Positions 1-9,218 of a stretch of 64,000 nucleotides of DNA are shown piece after piece. The DNA lies in assembly GCA_026414565.1 (NCBI GenBank), contig JAOAIT010000059.1:1-64000 (forward strand). Reading direction: 5' to 3'. This DNA comes from Verrucomicrobiia bacterium (GTDB lineage Bacteria > Verrucomicrobiota > Verrucomicrobiia > Limisphaerales > Fontisphaeraceae). The first letter of the stretch is position 1. Every line of letters begins with the position of its first letter. Position numbers and translations under genes: made by a program. The notes beneath the pieces were generated by a model, which saw only the letters and a list, made by a program, of their open reading frames with translations, searched no databases and had not been told where the DNA came from.

Positions 1-909
1 GTGGATTTTGAAATCCTGGGCAACCGGGTGGGGCGGACCAATGGGACGCTGGCGTTTGCGGCGGGGGCGTTGAGTGCGGTGCTGCAGGCGCCCACCGTGC
101 CGGTGGCGGGCAATGATTTCCTTCTGGTGACCCTCAGCCGGCCGGTCAAGGCCACCTTGAGCGGGCCGGCGCAGGCGGTGTATGTGCGGCTGCCGGAGCG
201 GCCGCCGCTGACCAACACGCTGTTGATCGCGCGCGGGAGCAACACCGTCTGGCGCTACTATGCCCAGGCGGCGGCGCCGCCGACCAACTGGAACCGGGTG
301 GAGTTTGACGACAGCGCCTGGCCGGCGGGCCGGGCGGAGCTGGGGTATGGGGATGGGGATGAGGTGACGGTGGTGCCGACCAACGGGCAGTTGACCACTT
401 ATTTTCGGCGGACGTTTGTGGTGACGGACCCGGGGGCGTACACGAATTTGTTTTTGTGGCTGCTGCGGGACGACGGGGGGGTGGTGTACCTCAACGGGCA
501 GGAGGTGTTTCGGAGTCCGAATGTGCCGGCGGGGCCGGTGACGCACACGACGACGACGCTCAGCGGGCAGAACGGGGAGAACACGGTGGACACCAACGTG
601 GTGAGTGCGGCGGGGTTGCGGGCGGGGACCAATGTGGTGGCGGTGTCGGTGCATCAGTCGGGGCCGACCAGTTCGGATTTGAGTTTTAATTTGGAGTTGT
701 GGGGTTTGGCGGCGGCGCGGGTGCCGGAGCCGCTGCCGTTGTATTACGGGGTGGGGCCGGAGGGGCTGGTGCTGGCGTGGGGGGACGGGGAGTTTCGGCT
801 GGTGCAGGCGACGAATGTGCTGGGGCCGTGGGTGACCAACAGCCTGCCGGGCTGGCATCGGGCGGCCCTCACCAATGACGCTTCCTTCTTCCGCCTGGTG
901 CGGCCGTAA
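1..909 (+). CDS. C-terminal part of a large exported beta-sandwich protein (5' end outside window)
   Basis: The reading frame is open from the first base and ends at TAA 907-909, so this is probably the 3' end of a longer gene. Residues about 75-235 look like a jelly-roll module: Trp/Tyr-rich strands, 'FDDSAWPAGRAELGYGDGD', then 'YFRRTF' and 'DDGGVVYLNGQEVFR', a pattern seen next to LamG, lamin-tail and beta-galactosidase-like domains in exported Verrucomicrobia proteins. The last 60 residues ('FRLVQATNVLGPW' to 'FFRLVRP') match a C-terminal tail frequent in this phylum. Exact function is unknown; a surface or secreted role is inferred. The coding strand is strikingly G-rich (GGG, GCG, GTG codons), unlike the C-rich plus strand of later genes. 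Confidence 0.75.
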   Translation: MDFEILGNRVGRTNGTLAFAAGALSAVLQAPTVPVAGNDFLLVTLSRPVKATLSGPAQAVYVRLPERPPLTNTLLIARGSNTVWRYYAQAAAPPTNWNRVEFDDSAWPAGRAELGYGDGDEVTVVPTNGQLTTYFRRTFVVTDPGAYTNLFLWLLRDDGGVVYLNGQEVFRSPNVPAGPVTHTTTTLSGQNGENTVDTNVVSAAGLRAGTNVVAVSVHQSGPTSSDLSFNLELWGLAAARVPEPLPLYYGVGPEGLVLAWGDGEFRLVQATNVLGPWVTNSLPGWHRAALTNDASFFRLVRP

Positions 910-928
910 CCGCGGGAAAATTCCTTCC

Positions 929-1486
929 ATGAAACTCCTCATCGGCATCACCGGCGCCAGCGGCACTTTGTACGCGCAACGGTTGTTGGACAATCTCACC
1001 GGCTTGGGGCACGAGCTGCACCTCATCCTCAGCAAATACGCGCAGGCCGTGATTCAGGAGGAACTCCCCGGCGGCCTGCGCCTGCCCCCCGAAGCCAAAG
1101 TCCACAGCCTCAAAAGCATGCACCTGCCCTTTGCCAGCGGCTCCAATACCGCCGATGCCATGGTGATCATCCCCTGCAGCATGGGCACTCTCGGACGTAT
1201 CGCCCACGGCTACAGCGAAGACGCCCTCCTGCGCGCCGCCGACGTGATGTTGAAAGAACGCAAGATGTTGATCCTCGTGCCCCGCGAAACACCGCTGAAT
1301 CTCGTGCACGTCCGCAACTTCGAGCTGTTGCTGCTGGCCGGGGCCATCATTCTGCCGGCCAACCCCTCCTTCTATACCCGCCCCAAAGACATCACGGCCG
1401 TCGTGGATACCGTGGTGGCGCGGGTGCTTGACCATCTCGGCATCCCCCAGCAACTGGTGCCCCGCTGGCAGGCCGAGCCGGAATAA
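929..1486 (+). CDS. ubiX: UbiX family flavin prenyltransferase
   Basis: This 185-residue protein is the length of UbiX/Pad1 enzymes, which attach a dimethylallyl group to FMN to make prenylated FMN, the cofactor of UbiD-type decarboxylases. The flavin-binding N-terminus 'GITGASGTLYAQRLL' is at residues 5-19, and the conserved 'PCSMGTLGRIAHG' stretch and 'VPRETPLNLVHVRN' follow. The ATG at 929 is chosen because the Rossmann strand starts straight after it; an earlier in-frame start at 875 would overlap the upstream gene. No ubiD partner is in the window. It converges on the GH97 gene. Confidence 0.93.
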   Translation: MKLLIGITGASGTLYAQRLLDNLTGLGHELHLILSKYAQAVIQEELPGGLRLPPEAKVHSLKSMHLPFASGSNTADAMVIIPCSMGTLGRIAHGYSEDALLRAADVMLKERKMLILVPRETPLNLVHVRNFELLLLAGAIILPANPSFYTRPKDITAVVDTVVARVLDHLGIPQQLVPRWQAEPE

Positions 1487-1502
1487 CCCCCTGCTCCTTC
1501 CT

Positions 1503-1516
1503 CCCTAAAATTAGGG
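1503..1516. repeat. Small perfect palindrome between converging genes
   Basis: Perfect inverted repeat CCCTAA-AA-TTAGGG between the stop of ubiX and the stop of the converging GH97 gene; it includes the GH97 TAA. A 6-bp stem with a 2-nt centre is weak for a terminator, but the place suits a small bidirectional one. No strong U-tract is present. Confidence 0.25.
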
Positions 1517-3400
1517 CGCCCCACGCCTCGCCGGCTCCAGGCGAATCGCCACCCCGCCGTTCTGCAGCAGCGGAATCTCCAGCCGCTGATCGGACGTAAT
1601 GGATTTAACCTCCCTGACTAAATTGGTGCGGCTGGCCCCGTCACGATATATCTCCGCCCGATATTGGGCTTGTTTATCCAGGAACCCCAATGACACTTGC
1701 GCCACGCGCGGCTGGGCGGTCATCCCCCCCACGTACCAGGCTGATCCCTTGCGGCGTGCCAGCAGTATGTGGGACTCAGGATATCCCTCAAGCAACCGCG
1801 TCTCATCCCACGTGGCCGGCAGTTGTTTGAGAAAATCCCGGCCCTCAAAACTGCGCAACCGATCATGACGCTCCGCATAAATCTGGATGCCGGCCTCATA
1901 TACCACCGCCTGCGCCATCTGATAAGCATAAGACCCGGGCGACCGATCCAGCTTCACCACCGTGAAGCTCACCGGCCCCATAATGTTGCGCACAAAGGGA
2001 ATCGTCAGTTCATTCTCCACCCGCGGATTGCGCTTCTCCATGCCGGCCACCCCTTCGGCGGTCATGAAATGCGGATATCGCCGCCGCTCTCCAGAGGGCA
2101 GGGTACAACCGTGAAATTCCAAAACCAACTGATGCCGCGCGGCAATGGCCAGCAAATGATCCCGAATCTTCAAGCTGGCCTGGGTATCCTCAAAATCGCG
2201 CGTCCGTTTCTCCCCCGTGACCGGATGATGATCAAAGAAATCCACCTTCGCGCCCGACAAACCCATTTGCGCATACTGCGCCAGCACCGCCTCGGCCTTC
2301 TCCGGCGTGCTCAAATCCGGCGTGTAGGCCCAGCCAATCAGGCGCACATTTTTACGCCGGGCATACTCCGTGGCCGCCGCCACGTCAAACCGCCGCGCAA
2401 AGCCGGCGTCCACCAGGTGATATTCCCACCCCATTTCTGCTGCAAAATCAATCCACACCTGCGGCTTGTCCCGGTCTCCAGCCAGAAAATCCCAGCTTGC
2501 CCGCCCCGGCCGTATCCAGTCGGCATGCCGCAAGGCGGGTTCGGTGGGCGGATTGAGATTCTCCATCATCGTGGACTCCACCAGCGTGGCAGGCGTTTCC
2601 GGGGAAATGATGGCCACCCGCCAGGGAGAGTGAAACGGCAGAGTGGTCTCCACCGGCCCCTCCTGATCCAGGGGGAAACACACCCGCCACAAACGGTCCT
2701 CCCGTTGAAAATGCGGAACTATATAGGTCCCATAGGAGGCCGCCTGGGCCAGAAACACAAAATGCCGGGCCTGCTCCAGTTCTGCCAACAACGGCATCGA
2801 AACGCGTTCACTGTCCACCTGGCCCAACATCGTTTCATATCCGTAATTGTTGGGATGACTTTGCCCCCAATATTTGACCCGACCGCCAGCCGGCAACCGA
2901 AAACCGCTGGTTTCTCCCCGTATCTTCACCGGCCCCGTGCCGCCCAGCGCGTAGGCATAGGCTATGCCGTCGTCATACACCCGGAATTTAAATTGCAGCT
3001 CCCGCCCCTCCTTGCCCAGCGTCAACTGCAATTCTTGGGCGTGGTTGGTATAGCTCGACCGCTTGCCCACCGGCAGCGTGTAAGTCTCATGAATCTCGCG
3101 GCGCTCCGCCCCCACCACGGAAAGAGCCGAGGTGAAATCTCCCTCGCTGGTCATGATGCCTAGCGGGCTGTCTGCCAACACCTCCACGCCTCGGCTGCTG
3201 ACCCGGTAGGATAATTTTCCGGTGCCTGCCTCCAACGTGATCGTGGCCTGAACCTGCCCTCCAGGAGCGGTGACTTTCCAGGCACCTTCAGCGGCCAACA
3301 TCAGGGATCCGCCCAGGGAAAAGCACAAAAACAACAGGCCATGGCCATACCATGTAACCGCCGGTTTCCTCCGGCTGCGAGGCTGAAGCAGGTGTTGCAT
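1511..3400 (-). CDS. Exported glycoside hydrolase family 97 enzyme (alpha-galactosidase/alpha-glucosidase type)
   Basis: This 629-residue protein starts with a basic stretch and a hydrophobic signal segment ending near 'LAAEG' (residues 20-40). Residues about 40-285 fit the GH97 N-terminal beta-sandwich ('AGTGKLSYRVSSRGVEVL'). The TIM barrel follows: 'WDFLAGDRDKPQVWIDFAAE', 'GWEYHLVDAGF', then 'GAKVDFFDHHPVTGEKRTR', and a C-terminal beta domain from about residue 535. The Asp in 'KVDFFD' lies where retaining GH97 alpha-galactosidases carry their nucleophile, so retaining activity is inferred by analogy. Acts outside the cytoplasm on alpha-linked oligosaccharides. Monocistronic between convergent ubiX and an unrelated membrane protein. 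Confidence 0.9.
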   Translation of the reverse strand: MQHLLQPRSRRKPAVTWYGHGLLFLCFSLGGSLMLAAEGAWKVTAPGGQVQATITLEAGTGKLSYRVSSRGVEVLADSPLGIMTSEGDFTSALSVVGAERREIHETYTLPVGKRSSYTNHAQELQLTLGKEGRELQFKFRVYDDGIAYAYALGGTGPVKIRGETSGFRLPAGGRVKYWGQSHPNNYGYETMLGQVDSERVSMPLLAELEQARHFVFLAQAASYGTYIVPHFQREDRLWRVCFPLDQEGPVETTLPFHSPWRVAIISPETPATLVESTMMENLNPPTEPALRHADWIRPGRASWDFLAGDRDKPQVWIDFAAEMGWEYHLVDAGFARRFDVAAATEYARRKNVRLIGWAYTPDLSTPEKAEAVLAQYAQMGLSGAKVDFFDHHPVTGEKRTRDFEDTQASLKIRDHLLAIAARHQLVLEFHGCTLPSGERRRYPHFMTAEGVAGMEKRNPRVENELTIPFVRNIMGPVSFTVVKLDRSPGSYAYQMAQAVVYEAGIQIYAERHDRLRSFEGRDFLKQLPATWDETRLLEGYPESHILLARRKGSAWYVGGMTAQPRVAQVSLGFLDKQAQYRAEIYRDGASRTNLVREVKSITSDQRLEIPLLQNGGVAIRLEPARRGAP

Positions 3401-3483
3401 GCCCTGCTCTTTATACCAAAAGGCTCAACCGCGCGAGCGCATTCTGAAAAACCGCTGTGCTCAACGCATAATGCCGGCCAGTC

Positions 3484-4743
3484 CTAGGCCGCCTGCGACG
3501 GCGCCGGCGCCAACGCAGGCTTGCCCCCCACCAACCCCCGCAGCCACGCCCAAAGCAGCTTGAAGCCCCGCAACAGACCAATGTCCCGCACGCCCTGCAT
3601 CTGGTAAACCCGGCAGACATCTTCCTCGTGCGTGTTGTATCGCGGCGGCAGGATGAACAGCGATTGGGCATCCTGTCCGGGCGGCTCCACCAGGATTTCC
3701 GGATAAAACAGCCCCCGCCCCACCCACAGGCTCCCTGCCGGCAAAGGGACGATCTTTTTGGGCAAAAACAGCCAGGGCCGGTACTCAAACTGCAGGCCGC
3801 CCTGCTCCGTGCGGCACAGGCGGCCGCAGGTTCGCACCGGCATGCCACCCCACTTGCTGGCGGTGAACATCCAATTGGCGTTGGAACACGGCAGGAAACG
3901 CAGCCGCCGGAAGGTGAGATAATCCCAAATAAAGTTGCTCCCCAGCACCAATAAACGAAACGACCACCCCGCGATAAAATAACAGACCACAATCAGCAAT
4001 AGGGCAAAACAGGCGCCCAGGTAGGGATTCATCCAGTGCGTGGTGGCCACGAGGGACAATAAAAACATCCGAAAGGACTTCAAGGCCATGTCCACCGTGT
4101 TGAACGGGCTGATGAGAATCAGCATGTTGATCGCATGGGAGGCCAGCCACACGATGAAAAACACCGCCATCGCCACCGGCACCATCAGCGCATTGAGCAG
4201 GCTGTGGAGATCCAGCGCGGCAAATCCCAGCGCACTCAACGACGCGCTCTCCGCGGCGGCCTCCGGAAAAACCTGCGTGACCAGCGGCACAAAAGCGCCC
4301 GCGGCAATCAGGCCGCTCACTTTGTTTTCAATCGCTTCCGCCACGTCCATCGGCTTTTTCAAGACGGTTGGCGCCGCCGTGCCCAGCGTGTCCTTGAGAA
4401 ACACCAGGGCCACGATGATCAAGGCGGGCACCCAAAACCACGGCTGGGCATACCAGTGCAGCGGACGCCGTTCCTTTTCCGGTTTGCTGGCGTTCTTCAT
4501 CCACTGATAACACCCCACTGCCCCCACTCCCAACAAGGGCGAAATGGCCACACCCGTAATGAGCGAGATGGTCTCTGCCGCCTCGTAACCCGGCGGCAGT
4601 TTGGGTTTGGCGGGCGTTTTCTCCGTGGCGGATGGCTGGCTTTGCGCGGATGGCGCCGGCTGGCTGGCTGCCAGCAGACTGAAGATCATCACCCCCGCGG
4701 CCACAACCACAAACAACCGCTTCCATGTGCCGGCTAATCTCAT
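3484..4743 (-). CDS. Multi-pass membrane protein of unknown function
   Basis: I do not recognise this family. About 419 residues from the chosen start ATG 4743, which puts a signal/anchor segment ('LFVVVAAGVMIFSLLA') directly after a basic N-terminus; an in-frame start at 4782 is less natural. A short Pro/Ala/Gln-rich linker precedes hydrophobic segments around 'TISLITGVAISPLLGVGAVG', 'WFWVPALIIVALVFL', a long Ala-rich region, 'VPVAMAVFFIVWLAS' and 'LGACFALLLIVVCYFIAG'. The last 150 residues are soluble, contain 'CSNANW' and 'RTCGRLCR', and end in an Ala/Pro-rich tail. Alone on the minus strand between the GH97 gene and an aldo/keto reductase. Confidence 0.7.
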   Translation of the reverse strand: MRLAGTWKRLFVVVAAGVMIFSLLAASQPAPSAQSQPSATEKTPAKPKLPPGYEAAETISLITGVAISPLLGVGAVGCYQWMKNASKPEKERRPLHWYAQPWFWVPALIIVALVFLKDTLGTAAPTVLKKPMDVAEAIENKVSGLIAAGAFVPLVTQVFPEAAAESASLSALGFAALDLHSLLNALMVPVAMAVFFIVWLASHAINMLILISPFNTVDMALKSFRMFLLSLVATTHWMNPYLGACFALLLIVVCYFIAGWSFRLLVLGSNFIWDYLTFRRLRFLPCSNANWMFTASKWGGMPVRTCGRLCRTEQGGLQFEYRPWLFLPKKIVPLPAGSLWVGRGLFYPEILVEPPGQDAQSLFILPPRYNTHEEDVCRVYQMQGVRDIGLLRGFKLLWAWLRGLVGGKPALAPAPSQAA

Positions 4744-4923
4744 AACATCATTTTGGTTTTGACCACCTGTTGCCGCAGGCACGGCACGGACTCGTTACCC
4801 CGCCCGGCCCATGCTCTGGGGGGACCGTTCATCGCAAATCCTTTGCCACCCGCACGAGAGCCTCCTCAACAACCCGGCTCTCCGGGATCAAGCAACCCCC
4901 TGACGCGCGCCAACGCCCCATCC

Positions 4924-5967
4924 TCAGGCGTGCAGGGATTCCCAATAAGCCGCCAGCCCCGGCTCGTGGCCGTGATGCCGCCACGCCACAGCATCCTCCT
5001 CCCGCTTGAAGACCACATTGCATTTGGCGGCCAGCTCTTTGAGTTGCACAATCTCGTTGTCCGTGATCGGACGGAAGGCCTTGCCCGCCGCTATCGCCTT
5101 ATCCACCAAATCCAGAAATGCCGGAGCAAACGTGCTGACCACCGGCTCCTGCGACAAAGCCCACCGCATAACCAGGTTCACCTCGTCCTGCTCCTCCGCC
5201 GAGCGATACCACCACTGCCGGGTCTGCTTCTCGCCCTTGGGCCAAAGGCCGGTGGACATCGGTTTGATGGCCAGCACCGCCGCCCCCTGGGCTTTGGCCT
5301 CGGCGAGCACATCCTTGCCAAAACCAAAACCATAGTATTCCACGAAATTGATCGGGAACATCACGGTGTCAAATTTGAAGCCCTTCATCACTTCCAGGGC
5401 GGCCTTGGTGGTATGCGCCGAAAATCCAATAAAGCGCACCTTCCCCTGCTCCTTCGCTTTGAGAATGGCTTCCATGCAGCCGTCCGGCCCCAACGCCTGC
5501 TTCACCTCGGCCGGCTGGCGCAGATGATGCAACTGGTACACATCAAAATAATCCGTCTTGAGCCGTTGCAGGGACCGCTCCAATTCCTGCATCGCCCCTT
5601 TGGCATCCCGGGCCTTGGTCTTGCACGCCAGAAAATACTGCTCCCGCTTGAGCTGCTGCAGCGCCACCCCCAGCCGCACCTCCGATTCCCCATAGGCGGG
5701 CGCCACGTCAAAGTAATTGACGCCCTGCTCAAAAGCTTTCAGCACCCCCTTGTTGCACTCCTCCTGCGGATACTTGTTCAAGGCAAAGCCCGAAAATCCC
5801 ACAATCGAAACCTTCAGCCCCGTGCGGCCCATCACGCGCCGGGGCATCCCGGCCACGACATCAGGCTGGGCGGCTGGTGCTGCTTGCGCCGTCAATCCGG
5901 CAGGACGAACGAGGGCCAACCCTCCTACGGTGACAGTGGTGGTCTTGACAAAAGTGCGGCGTTTCAT
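4924..5967 (-). CDS. Tat-exported aldo/keto reductase
   Basis: A 347-residue NAD(P)H-dependent aldo/keto reductase fold. The N-terminus 'MKRRTFVKTTTVTVGG' is a twin-arginine signal. The catalytic tetrad is visible: Asp and Tyr in 'NYFDVAPAYGESEVRLG', Lys in 'FLACKTKARD' and His in 'YQLHHLRQ'. The barrel continues through 'GFSAHTT' and 'KPMSTGLW'. A C-terminal tail rich in charged residues ends 'AYWESLHA'. Such exported reductases are numerous in Verrucomicrobia and Planctomycetes, and their substrates are mostly unknown; a carbonyl or sugar-derived substrate is inferred. No operon partner. Confidence 0.9.
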   Translation of the reverse strand: MKRRTFVKTTTVTVGGLALVRPAGLTAQAAPAAQPDVVAGMPRRVMGRTGLKVSIVGFSGFALNKYPQEECNKGVLKAFEQGVNYFDVAPAYGESEVRLGVALQQLKREQYFLACKTKARDAKGAMQELERSLQRLKTDYFDVYQLHHLRQPAEVKQALGPDGCMEAILKAKEQGKVRFIGFSAHTTKAALEVMKGFKFDTVMFPINFVEYYGFGFGKDVLAEAKAQGAAVLAIKPMSTGLWPKGEKQTRQWWYRSAEEQDEVNLVMRWALSQEPVVSTFAPAFLDLVDKAIAAGKAFRPITDNEIVQLKELAAKCNVVFKREEDAVAWRHHGHEPGLAAYWESLHA

Positions 5968-6098
5968 AGGCGAGGCAGGTTGTATTTAAGTTCGACGCAT
6001 TGGCTCTTCTAACGAGGCTAAATTACCCCTCCTCCTCCCAAAGCACAAGTCAGGATGCTTGCCCACCCCTATGCCGGATTCCCCCGCCCCGGCAACGC

Positions 6099-7607
6099 TC
6101 AGGCCCCGGCAGAAGCCGCCAGCGCTTCCTCACAGTCCACGATCTCCTTGAGCTGGGTAAGAAACCAGCGATCAATCCGCGTCAACTCATAGATTTCCTC
6201 TATCGTCATGCCCGCCCGCAAGGCATGGCGGATGAAGAAAATCCGCTCCGCATTGGGTATGCTCAATTTGCGGCGCAAAATATCCCGCGGGAAAATGTCG
6301 CGATCCCCATACACCTGATTCCCAATACGCCACGGCTTGCCGTCGCCCCCCAGACCATGCCGGCCAATCTCCAGCGACCGCAGGCATTTCTGCAGACTTT
6401 CCTTGAATGTGCGCCCGATCGCCATCGCTTCACCCACGCTCTTCATCTGCGTGGTAAGCGTCGGATCGGCCTGCGGAAACTTCTCAAAGGCAAACCGCGG
6501 AATTTTAACCACCACATAATCAATCGTGGGCTCAAAGCTCGCCGGCGTCTCACGGGTAATGTCATTGCGAATCTCATCCAGACAATAGCCCACCGCCAGT
6601 TTGGCCGCGATCTTGGCTATCGGAAAGCCCGTGGCCTTCGACGCCAGCGCCGAGGAGCGCGACACACGCGGATTCATCTCGATCACCACCATCCGGCCAT
6701 TCTCAGGATTGACCGCAAACTGAATGTTGCTGCCCCCCGTCTCCACCCCCACCGCCCGGATCACCGCAAACGACGCATCGCGCATGATCTGGTACTCCTT
6801 GTCCGTCAACGTCTGCGCCGGGGCCACCGTAATCGAATCCCCCGTATGCACCCCCATGGGATCAAAATTCTCAATCGGACAGATGATCACGCAGTTATCC
6901 TTGTGATCCCGCATGACCTCCATCTCGTATTCCTTCCACCCCAGCAACGACTCCTCAATGAGCACTTCACTAACGGGCGATAAATCCAGACCCCGTTTGC
7001 AAATCTCCTCAAATTCCTCCCGGTTGTAGGCAATGCCCCCCCCCGTGCCCCCCAGGGTGTACGCCGGACGAATAATCAGCGGAAACCGCCCAATCCTGGA
7101 CGCCACCGCGCGGGCCTCCTCCAGATCATGCGCCGTGCCGCTGACCGGCACATCCAGGCCGATGCTGATCATCAAATCCTTGAACACCTGCCGGTCCTCC
7201 CCGCGCTCGATGGCCTCGGCCTTGGCCCCGATCATCTCCACCCCCAGACGCTGGAGCACCCCCTTCCGGTGCAAAGCCATGGCGGTATTCAGTGCCGTTT
7301 GTCCCCCCAACGTGGGCAGCAGCACCAGCTTCCCGGTCGCCCCCAGCCGCTTCAACTCCGCCAGCTCGCGCTCAATAATTTTTTCCACCACCGCCGGAGT
7401 AATCGGCTCAATATACGTCCGATCCGCAAACTCCGGATCGGTCATGATGGTGGCCGGATTGGAGTTCACCAGCACCACCCGGTAGCCCTCCTCCTTCAGA
7501 GCCTTGCAAGCCTGGGTGCCTGAATAGTCAAACTCGCACGCCTGCCCAATGATGATGGGGCCGGCGCCGATGATCAGTACCGAATGAATGTCGGTGCGCT
7601 TTGGCAT
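6099..7607 (-). CDS. carB: Carbamoyl-phosphate synthase large chain, N-terminal half (split CarB)
   Basis: At 502 residues this is only half of a usual CarB (about 1070). It starts '[17 protein letters not shown]' and carries the first ATP-grasp domain ('[19 protein letters not shown]', '[12 protein letters not shown]', '[20 protein letters not shown]') and the oligomerisation domain ('[17 protein letters not shown]'), then stops. This half makes carboxyphosphate/carbamate from bicarbonate and ammonia for arginine and pyrimidine synthesis. The start at 7607 is set by homology; the open frame runs upstream to 7784 but into the divergent transporter. No second half follows, so it must be encoded elsewhere, as in other organisms with split CarB. 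Confidence 0.92.
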   Translation of the reverse strand: MPKRTDIHSVLIIGAGPIIIGQACEFDYSGTQACKALKEEGYRVVLVNSNPATIMTDPEFADRTYIEPITPAVVEKIIERELAELKRLGATGKLVLLPTLGGQTALNTAMALHRKGVLQRLGVEMIGAKAEAIERGEDRQVFKDLMISIGLDVPVSGTAHDLEEARAVASRIGRFPLIIRPAYTLGGTGGGIAYNREEFEEICKRGLDLSPVSEVLIEESLLGWKEYEMEVMRDHKDNCVIICPIENFDPMGVHTGDSITVAPAQTLTDKEYQIMRDASFAVIRAVGVETGGSNIQFAVNPENGRMVVIEMNPRVSRSSALASKATGFPIAKIAAKLAVGYCLDEIRNDITRETPASFEPTIDYVVVKIPRFAFEKFPQADPTLTTQMKSVGEAMAIGRTFKESLQKCLRSLEIGRHGLGGDGKPWRIGNQVYGDRDIFPRDILRRKLSIPNAERIFFIRHALRAGMTIEEIYELTRIDRWFLTQLKEIVDCEEALAASAGA

Positions 7608-7631
7608 GGCAGCATTACCACAAACCGCGCG

Positions 7632-7660
7632 AATAAAGCCTATTTTCCCCCGTCTGTCAT
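7632..7660 (-). promoter_or_regulatory. Probable sigma70-type promoter of carB
   Basis: On the minus strand, ATGACA (7655-7660) and TTTATT (7632-7637) are separated by 17 bases. The expected transcript start lies about 18 bases before the carB ATG at 7607. Found by eye; the match is fair, not perfect. Confidence 0.35.
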
Positions 7661-7710
7661 CTGAAAAACGCGTGGATTTTTCATTGCACCAGCGGCAGGC
7701 ACCTTTCATC

Positions 7711-9213
7711 ATGCGCCGCATGGCAAATCCATCCTCCACCGGCGCAACCGGCCTGCCCATGACCAGCAAGTGGGATCCCGCCAAAATTGAACAGGAACGC
7801 CAGTTCTTGGCGGAGCTGGATCAACGCCCCTGGTATAAACGACTCTCAGGCTATTACCAGTTGACCGGCCCGGCCTGGCTGCAAAGTGCCATGACCCTCG
7901 GCGCCGGCAGTGCCACCGCCAGCGTCGTCGCCGGGGCCTTTTTCGGTTATCAATTATTATGGGTCCAGCCCGTCGCCATGCTCCTGGGAATCTTCATGAT
8001 GGCCGCCCTGGCCAACATCACCCTCACCAAGGGCGAGCGCGCCTATGAAATCATGCGCCGCGAACTGCATCCCAGCGTCGCCTTTCTCTGGGCCTTGGCC
8101 ACCATCGTCGCCACCGTCGTCTGGCATTTCGGCCAGTACGCCCTCCTGGGCGGGGCCTTCAAAGACCTGGCGGATGTCGCCGCCGGCGTCAAACCGGACG
8201 ACCCCACCACAGCCCTCTCCCCCACCACCGAAACCCTCGTGCGGCTGGGCGGGGGGCTGCTCATCCTCGGCATCAACATTGCCCTGACCTGGAACTATGG
8301 CTCCAAGCCCAAGGGCATTCGCTTCTACGAAACCTTTTTGCGCTGGATGATCCGCTTGACCATGCTGGCCTTCTTAAGCGTGGTCATCGTGCAACTCCTC
8401 CACGGAAAATTGGATTTGGGCGCCATCCTCCGCGGCTTCTTTACCTTCAAAATCCCCGACAACCCCGGCGCCACCACCACCATCCTTGGCGCCCTGGGCG
8501 CGGCCGTGGGCATCAATATGACCTTCCTTTACCCCTACTCCATCCTCGCCAAGGGATGGGGTCCGCAACATAAAGGCCTGGCCCGCTTTGACCTGGTGCT
8601 CTCCCTGTTTGTGCCGTATGTCATCCTGACTTCCCTGATCATCATCGGCATGGCCGCCACCGTGCACAATGCGGCCGCCGGCTATGGCACCGTGCTTCCG
8701 GGTAATCCCTCCCCCGCCGAACTCAAACCCATTCAGGCCGCCCAGGCCCTCGCCGGTTTATTGGGCAGCTCCCTGGGTCGCATCGTGTTTGATTTGGGCT
8801 TTATCGGCATGGCCTGCGGCGCCATCAGCGCTCACATGGTCTGCTGCGGCTTCACCGTCTGCGAAATGTTCAAACTCGAATATACCCCGGCCCGCTACAA
8901 AATGTTCACCCTGGTGCCGGCGGTGGGCCTGCTGGGCGTGCTGGTCAAAAGCCCCATCTGGCTCCCCGTCGTTGCCAGTGCCCTGGCCTTCACCGTCCTG
9001 CCCATCGCCTACCTCTCCTTCCTCATCCTCAACAATAAACGCAGCTACCTCGGCGACGCCGTGGGCCGCGGTTGGCGGCGCGTGGCCTTTAATGCGATGT
9101 TGGTGATCGCCGTCATCATGGCCTTGATTGGCTCGGCCATAAACATCAAGGACCGCGTCATTGACAAACTTTTCCCCGCCAAAACCGACCTGAACGCCCC
9201 CAAAAAAGGATGA
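7711..9213 (+). CDS. Nramp-like divalent metal transporter family membrane protein
   Basis: About 500 residues with some eleven hydrophobic segments. The first ('[20 protein letters not shown]') and sixth ('[21 protein letters not shown]') have the broken-helix look of the Nramp/LeuT fold. The hallmark metal-site motifs of true Nramp proteins (DPGN in helix 1, MPH in helix 6) are not visible, so manganese or iron transport cannot be assumed; a related but different cargo such as magnesium or an organic ion is possible. The start is uncertain: ATG 7711, 7720 or 7759. It ends overlapping the next oxidoreductase gene, which suggests one transcript. Confidence 0.8.
   Translation: MRRMANPSSTGATGLPMTSKWDPAKIEQERQFLAELDQRPWYKRLSGYYQLTGPAWLQSAMTLGAGSATASVVAGAFFGYQLLWVQPVAMLLGIFMMAALANITLTKGERAYEIMRRELHPSVAFLWALATIVATVVWHFGQYALLGGAFKDLADVAAGVKPDDPTTALSPTTETLVRLGGGLLILGINIALTWNYGSKPKGIRFYETFLRWMIRLTMLAFLSVVIVQLLHGKLDLGAILRGFFTFKIPDNPGATTTILGALGAAVGINMTFLYPYSILAKGWGPQHKGLARFDLVLSLFVPYVILTSLIIIGMAATVHNAAAGYGTVLPGNPSPAELKPIQAAQALAGLLGSSLGRIVFDLGFIGMACGAISAHMVCCGFTVCEMFKLEYTPARYKMFTLVPAVGLLGVLVKSPIWLPVVASALAFTVLPIAYLSFLILNNKRSYLGDAVGRGWRRVAFNAMLVIAVIMALIGSAINIKDRVIDKLFPAKTDLNAPKKG
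9206..9210 (+). promoter_or_regulatory. Ribosome binding site that selects ATG 9219
   Basis: AAGGA at 9206-9210 lies 8 bases before ATG 9219 but overlaps the alternative ATG at 9210. This favours 9219 as the start of the oxidoreductase. The site lies inside the last codons of the transporter gene. Confidence 0.5.
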
Positions 9214-9218
9214 GTCTT

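Noticed and set aside
1769-3163. 464-codon open frame on the plus strand
   Set aside because: Antisense to the GH97 gene; no domains.
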